A stretch of 53,501 bases of DNA from Mycolicibacter acidiphilus (GTDB lineage Bacteria; Actinomycetota; Actinomycetes; Mycobacteriales; Mycobacteriaceae): positions 1 to 53,501 of the forward strand of contig NZ_JAHCLR010000019.1 of the NCBI RefSeq assembly GCF_018455725.1. Reading direction: 5' to 3'. Below the pieces are notes generated by a model that did no database searches, was not told the DNA's origin, and saw only the letters and a list, made by a program, of their open reading frames with translations. The position numbers and the translations under genes are program-made. Positions 29,994 through 39,454 of the stretch are shown piece after piece. The stretch's first letter is position 1. The number at the start of each line of letters is the position of its first letter.

Positions 29994-30042
29994 GATTTCG
30001 GCGCGTTCAGTGTCGCTGAGCGACGTTAATCGCGCCGAAATC
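29994..30042 (-). repeat. 49-bp near-palindrome, copy 2, next to a groEL1-tail remnant
   Basis: Left arm GATTTCGGCGCG (29994-30005) and right arm CGCGCCGAAATC (30031-30042) enclose 25 nt centred on CGCTGAGCG. Arms, total length and the position of the central CGCT-S-AGCG are identical to copy 1 at 20052-20100. It ends one base before the stop codon of the groEL1-tail remnant. Confidence 0.8.
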
Positions 30043-30043
30043 C

Positions 30044-30105
30044 TCAGTGGGCGTGCCCGGCGTGGTCGGCGGCCTCGACAGGCTTGTCCACCACCGCGGT
30101 CTCAA
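30044..30105 (-). pseudogene. Displaced fragment of the groEL1 3' end
   Basis: Reading the minus strand gives [19 protein letters not shown] and a stop, against [20 protein letters not shown] plus GHAH at the end of intact GroEL1 (30859 onward). The nucleotide match runs from the stop to about 30103, with one 15-bp gap, and ends just past the GGTCTC at 30098-30103. Beyond that point the sequence is unrelated to groEL1. The fragment has its own downstream hairpin identical in its core to the groEL1 terminator. It is best read as one arm of an integration event at the groEL1 3' end. Confidence 0.8.
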
Positions 30106-30148
30106 TGATGACGAATTGAAGCCGCGCGACACCCCGGTCTTCGCAAGC

Positions 30149-30178
30149 ATTGTCCACCGACAATAACTGTCTTACACT
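30149..30178 (+). promoter_or_regulatory. Promoter and operator of the toxin-antitoxin-like pair
   Basis: TTGTCC (30150-30155), 17 bases, TACACT (30173-30178), then six bases to the GTG at 30185 make a sigma-A-type promoter with a leaderless transcript. The inverted repeat ATTGTC-CACC-GACAAT (30149-30164) covers the -35 box and is a plausible binding site for the ribbon-helix-helix protein encoded downstream. Confidence 0.65.
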
Positions 30179-30184
30179 TCCGAT

Positions 30185-30526
30185 GTGCGGTTCGAGTACA
30201 TGCCCCATGCTCGGCAGCACAGCATTGATGAACACGAGATGCGGGCCGTCATCGAGTACCCGCTACTGCGATACGCCATCACGACAAAGGGGTTTCCAGA
30301 TGCGGATACCTACATGTTCATCGGCAACGTGGCCGACGACGGGCCCTGGATTGAGGTGGCCGCCGAAGATGAGGGCGGGCAGACGTGGATGGTGTTCCAC
30401 GCGATGATGCTCACCCCGAAGACGGCCTCGGAAATCTATTCGTACTCCAATGGCTCGGTGGACCTGCGGAACGACTGCGTCGGACAGCGGAAGTTCATCG
30501 GCCCTCAGCACGGAAAGGAGCACTGA
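30185..30526 (+). CDS. Putative toxin of a toxin-antitoxin pair
   Basis: The 113-aa protein starts VRFEYMPHARQHSIDEHEMR, contains GNVADDGPWIEVAAEDEGGQ and VFHAMMLTPKTASEIY, and has a polar C-terminus. The pattern 'helix with H-x-IDEHEMRAVIE, three strands, VFHAM, K' resembles the small RelE/BrnT-like toxin fold, but I do not recognise the family with confidence. Function as a toxin is inferred from size, from the CopG-like gene one base downstream, and from the self-contained promoter. The GTG start lies at the predicted transcription start. It sits inside the candidate element at the groEL1 3' end. Confidence 0.65.
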   Translation: MRFEYMPHARQHSIDEHEMRAVIEYPLLRYAITTKGFPDADTYMFIGNVADDGPWIEVAAEDEGGQTWMVFHAMMLTPKTASEIYSYSNGSVDLRNDCVGQRKFIGPQHGKEH

Positions 30527-30527
30527 G

Positions 30528-30800
30528 ATGCCCAAGCGAACCGCCGACGACTACGCGAAGATGAGCGCCGAGGTGGAGTCAGGCGACTACACCGTCCGAG
30601 GTCCCATTGAATCGGGAACCACTCTCCGTATGGGCCGCCCAGTCGGAGACAGCCGCCGCGGCGCCAGCCCCACTCGAACGGTCCGCCTCGCCGCGGAACT
30701 CGACGCCAGGCTCGCCGAGTACGCCGAACACACCCACCTCAGCCCCAGCGAGATCATGCGCCGTGCCCTAGACGATTACCTGCGCCGGCTCGGCGCGTAG
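30528..30800 (+). CDS. Putative ribbon-helix-helix (CopG-like) antitoxin
   Basis: The 90-aa protein has a flexible N-terminal half (MPKRTADDYAKMSAEVESGD) and a C-terminal ribbon-helix-helix unit: TRTVRLAAELDARLAEYAEH followed by LSPSEIMRRALDDYLRRLG. This order, with the DNA-binding domain last, is unusual for CopG-type antitoxins, which mostly place it first. AAGGAG lies before the ATG, one base after the toxin stop. It probably binds the toxin and the inverted repeat at 30149-30164 for autoregulation; this is inferred. Confidence 0.72.
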   Translation: MPKRTADDYAKMSAEVESGDYTVRGPIESGTTLRMGRPVGDSRRGASPTRTVRLAAELDARLAEYAEHTHLSPSEIMRRALDDYLRRLGA

Positions 30801-30815
30801 CACCCGGACAACAAC

Positions 30816-30841
30816 ACCCCCGGCCCAACAGGACCGGGGGT
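30816..30841. terminator. Terminator hairpin, groEL1-proximal copy
   Basis: ACCCCCGG (30816-30823) pairs with CCGGGGGT (30834-30841). It lies between the convergent antitoxin and groEL1 stops and can serve both. Its 24-base core is repeated exactly at 29958-29981. Confidence 0.8.
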
Positions 30842-30858
30842 GCCGTCGCAACTACCAA

Positions 30859-32484
<1,626 letters not shown>

Positions 32485-32505
32485 TCATTCCTCATAAACG
32501 CGCAC

Positions 32506-32545
32506 CGCCCCGGAATCTCCCGCGATTGCGGGGATTTCCGGGGCG
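32506..32545 (-). other. Long imperfect hairpin between groES and groEL1
   Basis: Eighteen-base arms (32506-32523 and 32528-32545) pair with two mismatches around a GATT loop. The groESL transcript of M. tuberculosis is reported to be processed between the two genes; this stem is a likely processing or attenuation structure. Confidence 0.7.
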
Positions 32546-32569
32546 GGACACGATGGCTTTTTTCGGGGC

Positions 32570-32872
32570 TTACTTGTTGACGACAGCCAGCACGTCGCGA
32601 GCGGACAGGATCAGGTACTCCTGGCCGTTGTACTTGATCTCGGTGCCGCCGTACTTGCTGTAGACGACGACGTCACCCTCGGCGACGTCCAGCGGGATCC
32701 GCTTGGTGCCGCCCTCGTCCCACCGGCCGGGGCCGACGGCGACAACGGTGCCTTCCTGCGGCTTCTCCTTGGCGGTGTCGGGGATGACCAGACCGGACGC
32801 GGTCGTGGTCTCGGCCTCGTTGGCCTGTACGAGGATCTTGTCCTCGAGTGGCTTGATGTTCACGCTCGCCAC
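32570..32872 (-). CDS. groES: 10-kDa co-chaperonin GroES
   Basis: The 100-aa protein begins [20 protein letters not shown], contains the mobile-loop segment [20 protein letters not shown] and the roof loop GPGRWDEGG, and ends [11 protein letters not shown]. It caps GroEL during ATP-driven folding. The start is GTG at 32872 with GGAGGG upstream. It is the first gene of the groES-groEL1 operon, below a CIRCE operator and a leader hairpin. Confidence 0.97.
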   Translation of the reverse strand: MASVNIKPLEDKILVQANEAETTTASGLVIPDTAKEKPQEGTVVAVGPGRWDEGGTKRIPLDVAEGDVVVYSKYGGTEIKYNGQEYLILSARDVLAVVNK

Positions 32873-32901
32873 GATTGGAGCCCTCCACTTGATCAGGGTG
32901 T

Positions 32902-32926
32902 GGGTTCGGGGCTGCTCCCCGAACCC
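32902..32926 (-). other. Hairpin in the groES 5' leader
   Basis: GGGTTCGGGG (32902-32911) and CCCCGAACCC (32917-32926) form a perfect 10-bp stem with a 5-nt loop about 30 nt before the groES start. It may protect the mRNA 5' end or tune translation. Confidence 0.6.
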
Positions 32927-33008
32927 TTTGGGGAATTACGCTGTGGCGTTCGTCCGTGCCCTCGCGTCGTCGTCGCGGGTGCCGAGCCAGGGATTGTCCG
33001 ACTGCCAC

Positions 33009-33040
33009 CTAGCACTCTATACATGCGAGTGCTAGCACTC
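33009..33040 (-). promoter_or_regulatory. CIRCE operator (HrcA) of groES-groEL1 with a third half-site
   Basis: CTAGCACTC-N9-GAGTGCTAG at 33009-33035 is a canonical CIRCE element. The right half continues into GAGTGCTAGCACTC (33027-33040), a perfect 14-bp palindrome that adds a third half-site. HrcA represses through this element until heat stress. Confidence 0.92.
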
Positions 33041-33102
33041 AAGGTCAACCCGTTGCTGCCTTTCCCAGCGGCCCTCCAGGCATCCGTTCGATACTGGATC
33101 CC

Positions 33103-33726
33103 ATGTTGACGCGCATCCGCAGCATCGCCGCCGCAACCGCCATCGCCCTGGTCGGCATCACCGGGACCGCCCACGCCGACGGCCAGATGTACGGCGACCC
33201 CGAGGCGGCCGCCGCCTACTGGCGCTACCAGCACCAGGAGGACTGCGGACTGATGGCCATCGCCGACGTCGTCGGCCAGCTGACCGGGCACGAACCGCTG
33301 CAGATCGGCATCGAACTGCGCGGGTTGTTCAGCAAGAGCCAGACCCATCAGGGCAGCATCTACGAGTTCGACGGCACCTCCCCCGGCGACATGGTGGTGC
33401 TGCTGCAGCAGTACGGGATCGCCTCCGACCTGACCACCGGCAACACGATGAGCCAGTTGGAGCAATACCTGGGCGCAGGCCACAAGGTGATCGCCGGCCT
33501 CAACGCGGAGACCATCTGGAACTACCCGCCGGACCAGGGGCAGCACACCAGCGCCGACCACGCCGTCGTCGTCACCGGGGTCGACACCGCCAACAACGTC
33601 GTGCACCTCAACGACAGCGGCACCCCCACCGGGCGCAACGAGCAGATCCCGACGGCCACCTTCGAGCAGGCCTGGGCGACCGGGGACAACCTGCTGATCG
33701 TCACGCGGGCGACCAACAGGCTGTAG
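33103..33726 (+). CDS. Secreted C39-like (papain-fold) peptidase family protein
   Basis: The 207-aa protein has a signal peptide (MLTRIRSIAAATAIALVGIT, cut near AHADG), a candidate nucleophile Cys48 in HQEDCGLMAIADVVGQL, a histidine in TSADHAVVVTGVDTAN and a partner Asn/Asp in VHLNDSGTPTG. This Cys-His-Asn/Asp order is that of C39-like papain-fold peptidases, probably acting outside the membrane. No ABC transporter or leader peptide lies nearby, so it is not a bacteriocin processor of the usual kind. It is divergent from groES and uses the ATG at 33103. Confidence 0.8.
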   Translation: MLTRIRSIAAATAIALVGITGTAHADGQMYGDPEAAAAYWRYQHQEDCGLMAIADVVGQLTGHEPLQIGIELRGLFSKSQTHQGSIYEFDGTSPGDMVVLLQQYGIASDLTTGNTMSQLEQYLGAGHKVIAGLNAETIWNYPPDQGQHTSADHAVVVTGVDTANNVVHLNDSGTPTGRNEQIPTATFEQAWATGDNLLIVTRATNRL

Positions 33727-33850
33727 CGGCGTCGGCCGATGACGACGCGCTGCACGCGGTGAAGGACCGGCTGCGCGGGGAGAGCAAGACGCTGGGCAAG
33801 CTCGCTCCGAACTGTTGTCGCAGGCACTGGCGGTGCTCGATCGGCAGTGA
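33727..33850 (+). pseudogene. Possible gene remnant with a frameshift
   Basis: The bases after the peptidase stop read ASADDDALHAVKDRLRGESK-TLGK in one frame and then SELLSQALAVLDRQ plus TGA in another, both like amphipathic helices of one protein. A single small indel near 33800 would join them. I do not recognise the family. Confidence 0.35.
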
Positions 33851-33863
33851 GGGTGCGGCCGCG

Positions 33864-35279
33864 CTACCGATCGGCAGGTACCAGTGAAACCAGCGTGCCG
33901 GTGCCGCTCGGGGCGGCGACCAACGTAGCGCCGACGGCCCACATCGGCGGTGGCTTGTCGATCTGCCACAGCACCGCACAGGTGTCGCTATCGACGGCCA
34001 CCAGTGGGGCGCTGGAGGATTGGTCGGCGAATTGGCCGATCACGACGGCGCCGTCCGAGCCGACGAATCGGTGCCCCAGCGGGAGACCCGGGCACGACGA
34101 GACCCGCGCGCCGGTCTTCAGGTCGAACTTGTCCCAGACACCCGCCGGGTCGTCGCGCGCCGATCGGTTGCCGATGAAGAGATTGGCGCCCAGAAACCGG
34201 GAGGCGTTGGGCGACATCTCGACCTGCACGATCACCATCGGCGTACCGCGGCCGTCGAATATCAGCTGGGTTTCACCGCGGCCGCCATGCCGGAAGCTCA
34301 GCCAGGGCAGCTTGCCGTTGCTTTCCTCGATGGCGATCGCACCCTTCGGCGGTTGGTACTGGCCGACCACGCGGCCACGTTCGTCGTAGAACCGGAAGCC
34401 CTGCAGGTGCTCGGGATCGGTGACGAGGAACCCACCGCTGTAGGGCGTCACGTGTCCAGGGACAGTGGCCGCGACGGTGCCGTCAGCGGTGGAGAACACC
34501 GTGGTCGGTCCCCCCTTGGCTTGGGTCACCGCAAACTCCGGCGAAATCGACGAGGGCCTGTCATCGCCCTCGACGAACCAGGTTGGCTTCCCGTCGTCGC
34601 CGATCCCGTGGGTTCCGCCGTGGTAACCGATGGCGACCGCGTACGCACCGAGCTGCTCGACTGTCAGATCCGATTCGTCCCGGATCGACGGCTTGAGGTC
34701 GGTGGGCGCGTTGGTGATGATCCGGCCCGCGTCGGCGTCGACCACGAAGATCTCGTAGCCATTGCGACTGTCGGTCTCGCTCAGGCAGATCACCCGGTCC
34801 GGTCCGTTGGTGAGACAGGTCGATAGCCCAGCGCCGATCTGCACCGGTGTGAACAGCGGTCGGCCGTGGACGACGTCGACGCCCAACAGCCATCGATCGG
34901 TTGCTCGGGTCAAGTCCTCGAGCACGAAATACGCCTTGTCGCCGACGCTGCCGACGTATTCGGTGAACTGCGCACCGGGCTTACCCGGCTCGGGCAGCAG
35001 CGCATTGATATCGATGGTCCAGCCAGTCACCGGCTTGGTGCGCATCGACGGGAGCAGTTGCTGACCGGCCACCCCGGGCTTGCCGGGGTAGGAGACGGGC
35101 GGAATGTCCACCGCGCCGAAGAACGACCCGAAGGCACGGGCGCCGGCCACGACGACGGCCAGCGCCACGACGACCGACCCGACGATCCAGTACCACCGCG
35201 GACCCGATCGCGCTGAGGGCGTCGGACCGGGCGGCGGACCCCAGCCGGGGTAACCGCCCGGCGGCACGCCTGGATACAT
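33864..35279 (-). CDS. Membrane-anchored beta-propeller-like protein
   Basis: The 471-aa protein starts with a Pro/Gly-rich cytoplasmic segment (MYPGVPPGGYPGWGPPPGPT), then one membrane helix (WYWIVGSVVVALAVVVAGAR), then an extracellular domain made of repeated short strands such as RWLLGVDVVHGRPLFTPVQI, YEIFVVDADAGRI, FDLKTGARVSSCPGLPLGHR and LVAVDSDTCAVLWQIDKPPP. These read as PQQ/WD-like blades. The function is unknown. It lies 20 bp upstream of nothing on its own strand: tsaD ends 20 bp before its start, so it may be the last gene of the tsa operon. Confidence 0.75.
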   Translation of the reverse strand: MYPGVPPGGYPGWGPPPGPTPSARSGPRWYWIVGSVVVALAVVVAGARAFGSFFGAVDIPPVSYPGKPGVAGQQLLPSMRTKPVTGWTIDINALLPEPGKPGAQFTEYVGSVGDKAYFVLEDLTRATDRWLLGVDVVHGRPLFTPVQIGAGLSTCLTNGPDRVICLSETDSRNGYEIFVVDADAGRIITNAPTDLKPSIRDESDLTVEQLGAYAVAIGYHGGTHGIGDDGKPTWFVEGDDRPSSISPEFAVTQAKGGPTTVFSTADGTVAATVPGHVTPYSGGFLVTDPEHLQGFRFYDERGRVVGQYQPPKGAIAIEESNGKLPWLSFRHGGRGETQLIFDGRGTPMVIVQVEMSPNASRFLGANLFIGNRSARDDPAGVWDKFDLKTGARVSSCPGLPLGHRFVGSDGAVVIGQFADQSSSAPLVAVDSDTCAVLWQIDKPPPMWAVGATLVAAPSGTGTLVSLVPADR

Positions 35280-35299
35280 TCGGTCCTCGCTTCGTTGAG

Positions 35300-36331
35300 C
35301 TAGTCGGCGGGGGTGGCGCGGACGACGGGCAGGCCCGGGTCGGTGGCGACGTCCAGCGGCGACGGCGGCGCCCCGGCGGCGATCAGGTGCGCAGCAAATG
35401 ACGCGATCATCGCGCCGTTGTCGGTGCACAGCCGCGGTGACGGCACCCGCAGCGTCAAACCGGCTGCGGCGCAGCGCTCTTCGGCGAGCTCACGCAGCCG
35501 GGAGTTGGCCGCCACTCCCCCGGCGATCAGCAGCGTGGAGACGCCGAGGTCGGTCGCGGCGCGCACCGCTTTCATGGTCAGCACGTCGGCGACGGACTCC
35601 TGGAAGCCCGCGGCGACATCAGCCGCCGAGAAGTCGGGGTGTGATTCCACGTAGCGCGCGACGGCGGTCTTCAAGCCGGAGAAGCTGAACGCGTAGGGGG
35701 CATCACGCGGGCCGGTCATGCCGCGCGGGAACGTGATCGCGGTGCGGTCGCCGGTGCGGGCCAGTTCGTCGAGCACCCGCCCGCCCGGATAGCCCAGGTG
35801 CAGCAGTCGGGCGACCTTGTCGTAGGCCTCGCCGGCGGCGTCGTCGACGGTGCTGCCCAACTCCACGATCGGTTCGCCGAGTGACCGCACGTGCAGCAGG
35901 TGGGTGTGCCCGCCGGAGACCAGCAGGCCGACGCATTCGGGCAGCGGCCCGTGTTCGTAGACGTCGGCGGCCAGGTGCCCGCCGAGGTGGTTGACGGCGT
36001 AGAACGGCACCCCCCAGGCGGCCGCGTACGCCTTGGCGGCGGCCGCGCCCACCAGCAGCGCACCGGCCAGGCCGGGTCCGATGGTGACCGCGACGGCGTC
36101 CGGGCGCTGCAGCCCGGCGGCGTCCAGCGCGCGGCGCATGGTCGGGCCGAGCGCCTCCAGGTGCGCCCGCGACGCGATCTCCGGGACCACGCCGCCGAAG
36201 CGGGCGTGCTGGTCCACGCTGGAGGCCACCTCGTCGGCCAGCAGCGTCACCGACCCGTCGGTGCCCAGCCGGGCGATGCCGACTCCGGTTTCGTCGCACG
36301 AGGATTCGATGGCCAGCACGACGGTGCTCAT
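35300..36331 (-). CDS. tsaD: tRNA N6-adenosine threonylcarbamoyltransferase TsaD
   Basis: The 343-aa protein begins [19 protein letters not shown] after MSTV and has the metal-binding motif [11 protein letters not shown], the [14 protein letters not shown] segment and the phosphate loop [12 protein letters not shown]. With TsaB, TsaE and TsaC it makes t6A37 on tRNAs that read ANN codons. The ATG overlaps the upstream tsaB-rimI stop by 4 bp (ATGA). Essential in most bacteria. Formerly named gcp (Rv3419c). Confidence 0.96.
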   Translation of the reverse strand: MSTVVLAIESSCDETGVGIARLGTDGSVTLLADEVASSVDQHARFGGVVPEIASRAHLEALGPTMRRALDAAGLQRPDAVAVTIGPGLAGALLVGAAAAKAYAAAWGVPFYAVNHLGGHLAADVYEHGPLPECVGLLVSGGHTHLLHVRSLGEPIVELGSTVDDAAGEAYDKVARLLHLGYPGGRVLDELARTGDRTAITFPRGMTGPRDAPYAFSFSGLKTAVARYVESHPDFSAADVAAGFQESVADVLTMKAVRAATDLGVSTLLIAGGVAANSRLRELAEERCAAAGLTLRVPSPRLCTDNGAMIASFAAHLIAAGAPPSPLDVATDPGLPVVRATPAD

Positions 36332-37410
36332 CGGCGTGGCTCCCGTCGCATCGTGTAGGCGTCGGCGCCGTTGCGGTAGTAGCGTTTTCGCAGCCCGATG
36401 TCGACGAATCCCACGTCGCGGTAGAGCGCGATCGCCGCCTCGTTGTCGGTGCGCACCTCCAGGTACACCACGGCGTCACCGGCGAACTCCAGCAGGGTCT
36501 CCAGCAGCCGGCGGCCGATGCCCCGGCCCTGGTGGGCGGTGTCGACGCCGATGGTGTGCACCTCGTATTCGAACGGTTCGGCGCGGCCCAGCCGGGCGAT
36601 GCCGGCGTAGCCGACCAGGGTGTCACCGATCCGGGCGCCGACGTAATGCTGATCGGCCGCGCCGACCGCACGGCTGAACGCCTCCGCCGGCCACGGGTCG
36701 TCACCGTCGAACAGCTGCGCCTCCAACTGTGCGCAGCGCTGCGCGTCGGTGGCGACCAGCGGTCCGATCCCGACAGCCGGCGCCGGGGCGGACGGTTTGG
36801 CGTCCGGTCGGCGCAGGTACAGCGGCCGCAGCGCTGCCGGCGCGGCATCCCAATCCGCCACGGCGGCAACCAGTCCCGCCGGGCCGGGGTGGGCGATGTC
36901 GAGCACCGGGAGTCCGAACAGTCCGGCGTGCGCCGGCGACCCGGCAACGGCCCGCGCCGCACCCGGGTCGACGTCGGCGGGGGCGTTGACCGCGGGGCCG
37001 GCGACCCGGACACCGCCGGAGTAGCGCGCCCAGTACACCTCGCGCCGGCGGGCGTCGGTCACCACCAGCAGCTCATCGTGACCCGCGGCGGCCACCGCGA
37101 TCGCGTCCAGGCTGCACACCCCGTGCACACCGATGCCCAGGGCATGCCCGTAGGCGGCGGCGGTCGCCATGCCGACCCGCAGCCCGGTGAACGGCCCCGG
37201 CCCGCAGCCGACCACCACCGCGGCCAGATCGGTCATGGACAGTCCGGCGTCATCCAGTGCGGCAAGCACATTGGGGGTTAGCCGCTCGGCGTGCGCACGT
37301 GGATCGATGGTGGTGCGCTCGGCCAGCACGGTGCCGCGGTCCGCGAAGTCCACCAGGCCCGCGGTGACGGCGGGGGTGGCGGTGTCGATGGTCAGGATCG
37401 CTTGTGTCAC
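36328..37410 (-). CDS. tsaB-rimI: Fused TsaB-RimI protein
   Basis: A single 360-aa frame holds two proteins that are separate in M. tuberculosis. The N-terminal part (about 1-215) is Tsa[54 protein letters not shown]. The C-terminal part (about 216-360) is a GNAT acetyltransferase of the RimI type: [20 protein letters not shown], the acetyl-CoA loop [16 protein letters not shown], and [20 protein letters not shown]. There is no stop or frameshift between them. TsaB scaffolds TsaD; RimI acetylates the N-terminus of ribosomal protein S18. The start GTG 37410 overlaps the tsaE stop by 4 bp; ATG 37422 is an alternative. Confidence 0.9.
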   Translation of the reverse strand: MTQAILTIDTATPAVTAGLVDFADRGTVLAERTTIDPRAHAERLTPNVLAALDDAGLSMTDLAAVVVGCGPGPFTGLRVGMATAAAYGHALGIGVHGVCSLDAIAVAAAGHDELLVVTDARRREVYWARYSGGVRVAGPAVNAPADVDPGAARAVAGSPAHAGLFGLPVLDIAHPGPAGLVAAVADWDAAPAALRPLYLRRPDAKPSAPAPAVGIGPLVATDAQRCAQLEAQLFDGDDPWPAEAFSRAVGAADQHYVGARIGDTLVGYAGIARLGRAEPFEYEVHTIGVDTAHQGRGIGRRLLETLLEFAGDAVVYLEVRTDNEAAIALYRDVGFVDIGLRKRYYRNGADAYTMRREPRR

Positions 37411-37889
37411 GGCAGGTTCCATCGCCAGGTGACGGTGCGTTCGGTCTCGTCGTCGCCGCGGTGCAGGCGCACGTCGAGGTGGCGGTCCGACAGCCGCTCG
37501 GCCAGCCCCTCCCCCCACTCCACGACGACGACGGCGTCGTCGAGTTCGGTGTCGAGGTCCAGGGAGTCCAACTCGCCGAGCAGATCCAGTTCAGGGTCGT
37601 CGAGCAGCCGGTACATGTCGACGTGGATCATCGCCGGCGCGCCGGGCCGCCGCGCCGGGTGCACCCGGGCCAGCACGTACGTCGGCGAGGTGACCGGTCC
37701 GTCGACGTCCATGCCCTGCGCGATTCCCTTGGCCAGCACGGTTTTTCCGGCACCGAGCGGCCCGGTGAGCACCACGACGTCACCGGCGCGCAGCCCGCGT
37801 CCCAGTTCGGCGCCGAGCGCGACAGTGTCCGCCGCGGTGGGCAGCGCGGCGGCGCCGTCCGACAGGCCCGGCGCGGCGGCGTCAGACAT
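37407..37889 (-). CDS. tsaE: tRNA t6A biosynthesis ATPase TsaE
   Basis: The 160-aa protein has a Walker A motif GPLGAGKT (43-50), the [12 protein letters not shown] switch region, HVDMYRL and [10 protein letters not shown]. It is the small ATPase that turns over the TsaB-TsaD complex. Its stop overlaps the tsaB-rimI start by 4 bp and its ATG overlaps the alr stop by 8 bp, so alr-tsaE-tsaB/rimI-tsaD forms one tightly packed operon. Confidence 0.95.
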   Translation of the reverse strand: MSDAAAPGLSDGAAALPTAADTVALGAELGRGLRAGDVVVLTGPLGAGKTVLAKGIAQGMDVDGPVTSPTYVLARVHPARRPGAPAMIHVDMYRLLDDPELDLLGELDSLDLDTELDDAVVVVEWGEGLAERLSDRHLDVRLHRGDDETERTVTWRWNLP

Positions 37890-39048
37890 CGGCGCCCCGA
37901 TGGGTCCGGGTGACCCGCCCGCGCGGGCTGTTCACCACCTCGTAGTGCACGGTGCCCAGCGCGTCCGCCCAGTCCTGTGCCAGCGGTTCGCCGCGGGTGC
38001 CGGGCCCGAACAGGATGACCTCGTCGCCCTCGGCGACGTCGACGGGGCCGGGCCCCAGGTCGATGACGAACTGGTCCATGCAGACCCGGCCGACGTTGCG
38101 GCGGCGCCGGCCGTTGACCAGCACGTCGAACCGACCGCTCAGCGGACGGAACACCCCGTCGGCGTACCCGATCGGCACCAACGCCACGGTGGTGTCGGCG
38201 TCGGCGACCCAGGTGTGCCCGTAGGAGACACCCTCGCCCGCCCGGATCGAGCGGACCAGCACCACAACGGATTTCAGCGTCATCGCCGGGATAAGACCGA
38301 GGTCGCCGCGTTCCGGCAGCGGACTCAGGCCGTACAGCGCGATGCCGGGCCGGACCATGTCGTAGGTCAGGTCGGGGCGGGTCATCAGCGCCGCGGAGTT
38401 GGCCAGGTGCGCCACCTCGACGTCGAAGCCGGCCGCACGGGTGGCGGCCAGCGCGTCGGCGAAGCGCCCGGCCTGCACGTCGTTGTGCGGGCTGTCGGGT
38501 TCGTCGGCGCAGGCCAGGTGCGACATCACGCCGCGCACCCGCACCGCCTCCTCGGCAGCGGCGGTCCGCAGCGCGCTCAGCAGGTCGGGCAGGTCCGCCG
38601 GGTCCACCCCGTTGCGGTTCATCCCGGTGTTGACCTTCACCGTCACCGTGGCGGTGACACCGGTGCGCTGGGCTGCGTCGACGACCTCGCCGAGTTGGCG
38701 CACCGAGGAGACCGCAACCTGCACGTCGGCGGCGAGCACCGGTGCGAAGTCGGTCCCGGGGCGGTGCAGCCAGGCCAGCACCGGGGCGGTGATGCCCGCG
38801 GCGCGCAACGCCAGCGCCTCGTCGACGGTGGCGACGCCCAGTTCGGCCGCGCCCGCGGCCAGTGCCGCGCGGGCAACCTGCGGGGCGCCGTGGCCGTAGC
38901 CGTCGCCTTTGACGATCGCCATCAGCTGCGCGGAGCCGGCGTGACCGGCCAGCACCCGCACGTTGTGGGCGATCGCGTCCAGGTCCACCACGGCCTCGGC
39001 GAGCAGGGGGTATTCCTGCGTTCCGGGCGGCGGGGTCAACGTATGCAT
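37882..39048 (-). CDS. alr: Alanine racemase
   Basis: The 388-aa protein has the PLP lysine Lys47 in [24 protein letters not shown], and the second catalytic region [20 protein letters not shown] with the Tyr of that motif. It interconverts L- and D-alanine for peptidoglycan and is the target of D-cycloserine. The start [10 protein letters not shown] at ATG 39048 was preferred to an ATG nine codons upstream, because GGAG lies before it and the family N-terminus fits. First gene of the alr-tsaE-tsaB/rimI-tsaD operon. Confidence 0.95.
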   Translation of the reverse strand: MHTLTPPPGTQEYPLLAEAVVDLDAIAHNVRVLAGHAGSAQLMAIVKGDGYGHGAPQVARAALAAGAAELGVATVDEALALRAAGITAPVLAWLHRPGTDFAPVLAADVQVAVSSVRQLGEVVDAAQRTGVTATVTVKVNTGMNRNGVDPADLPDLLSALRTAAAEEAVRVRGVMSHLACADEPDSPHNDVQAGRFADALAATRAAGFDVEVAHLANSAALMTRPDLTYDMVRPGIALYGLSPLPERGDLGLIPAMTLKSVVVLVRSIRAGEGVSYGHTWVADADTTVALVPIGYADGVFRPLSGRFDVLVNGRRRRNVGRVCMDQFVIDLGPGPVDVAEGDEVILFGPGTRGEPLAQDWADALGTVHYEVVNSPRGRVTRTHRGADV

Positions 39049-39107
39049 CCCCGCGATTCTCCCAGAACCCGCCACCGGGCCGTGCCACCACGCCCGTCAG
39101 CCGTGCG

Positions 39108-39383
39108 TCAGCGGCGATACCCCATCATTCCGCCGGACATCCGCTGCTCCCAGTACGGGTCGACGGGCCGGCACGCCGCGGTGAACACCTTGCTGCAGTC
39201 GTGGCGGCGCTCCTCGCCGTGGATCGGCGAGCCGTCATGCCCCGGCGGAGCGGGGGAGCTGGACCGCGGCACGTTCGCGGCGTACGCACGGAACCGGGAA
39301 TCGTCATCGACCGGCAGGAATCCCACCAGCGAGACGCCGGCCACCGCCCCAGTCATCACCTGTATCGCTCTACGATGTTTCAT
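39108..39383 (-). CDS. Hypothetical small exported protein
   Basis: The 91-aa frame starts MKHRRAIQVMTGAVAGVSLV with a positively charged, then hydrophobic N-terminus, and continues with a polar, Cys-containing region (HDCSKVFTAACRPVDPYWEQ) ending in RMSGGMMGYRR. Nothing was recognised. TACAGT (39392-39397, minus strand) is eight bases before the ATG, in keeping with a short or absent leader. It lies 59 bp upstream of alr on the same strand. In M. tuberculosis this interval holds several other genes that are missing here. Confidence 0.5.
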   Translation of the reverse strand: MKHRRAIQVMTGAVAGVSLVGFLPVDDDSRFRAYAANVPRSSSPAPPGHDGSPIHGEERRHDCSKVFTAACRPVDPYWEQRMSGGMMGYRR

Positions 39384-39454
39384 CGAAGTTAACTGTAACA
39401 GGTTATTTCCTGTGAGTCGTTGGAGATATTCGGTCCAGCGTGTCCCGACCGGGG

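Noticed and set aside
29694-30108. Overlapping frames of 90-136 codons between the GlsB-like gene and the TA pair
   Set aside because: No ribosome site, no motif, and Arg/Pro-rich translations; they also run through the terminator and the palindrome.
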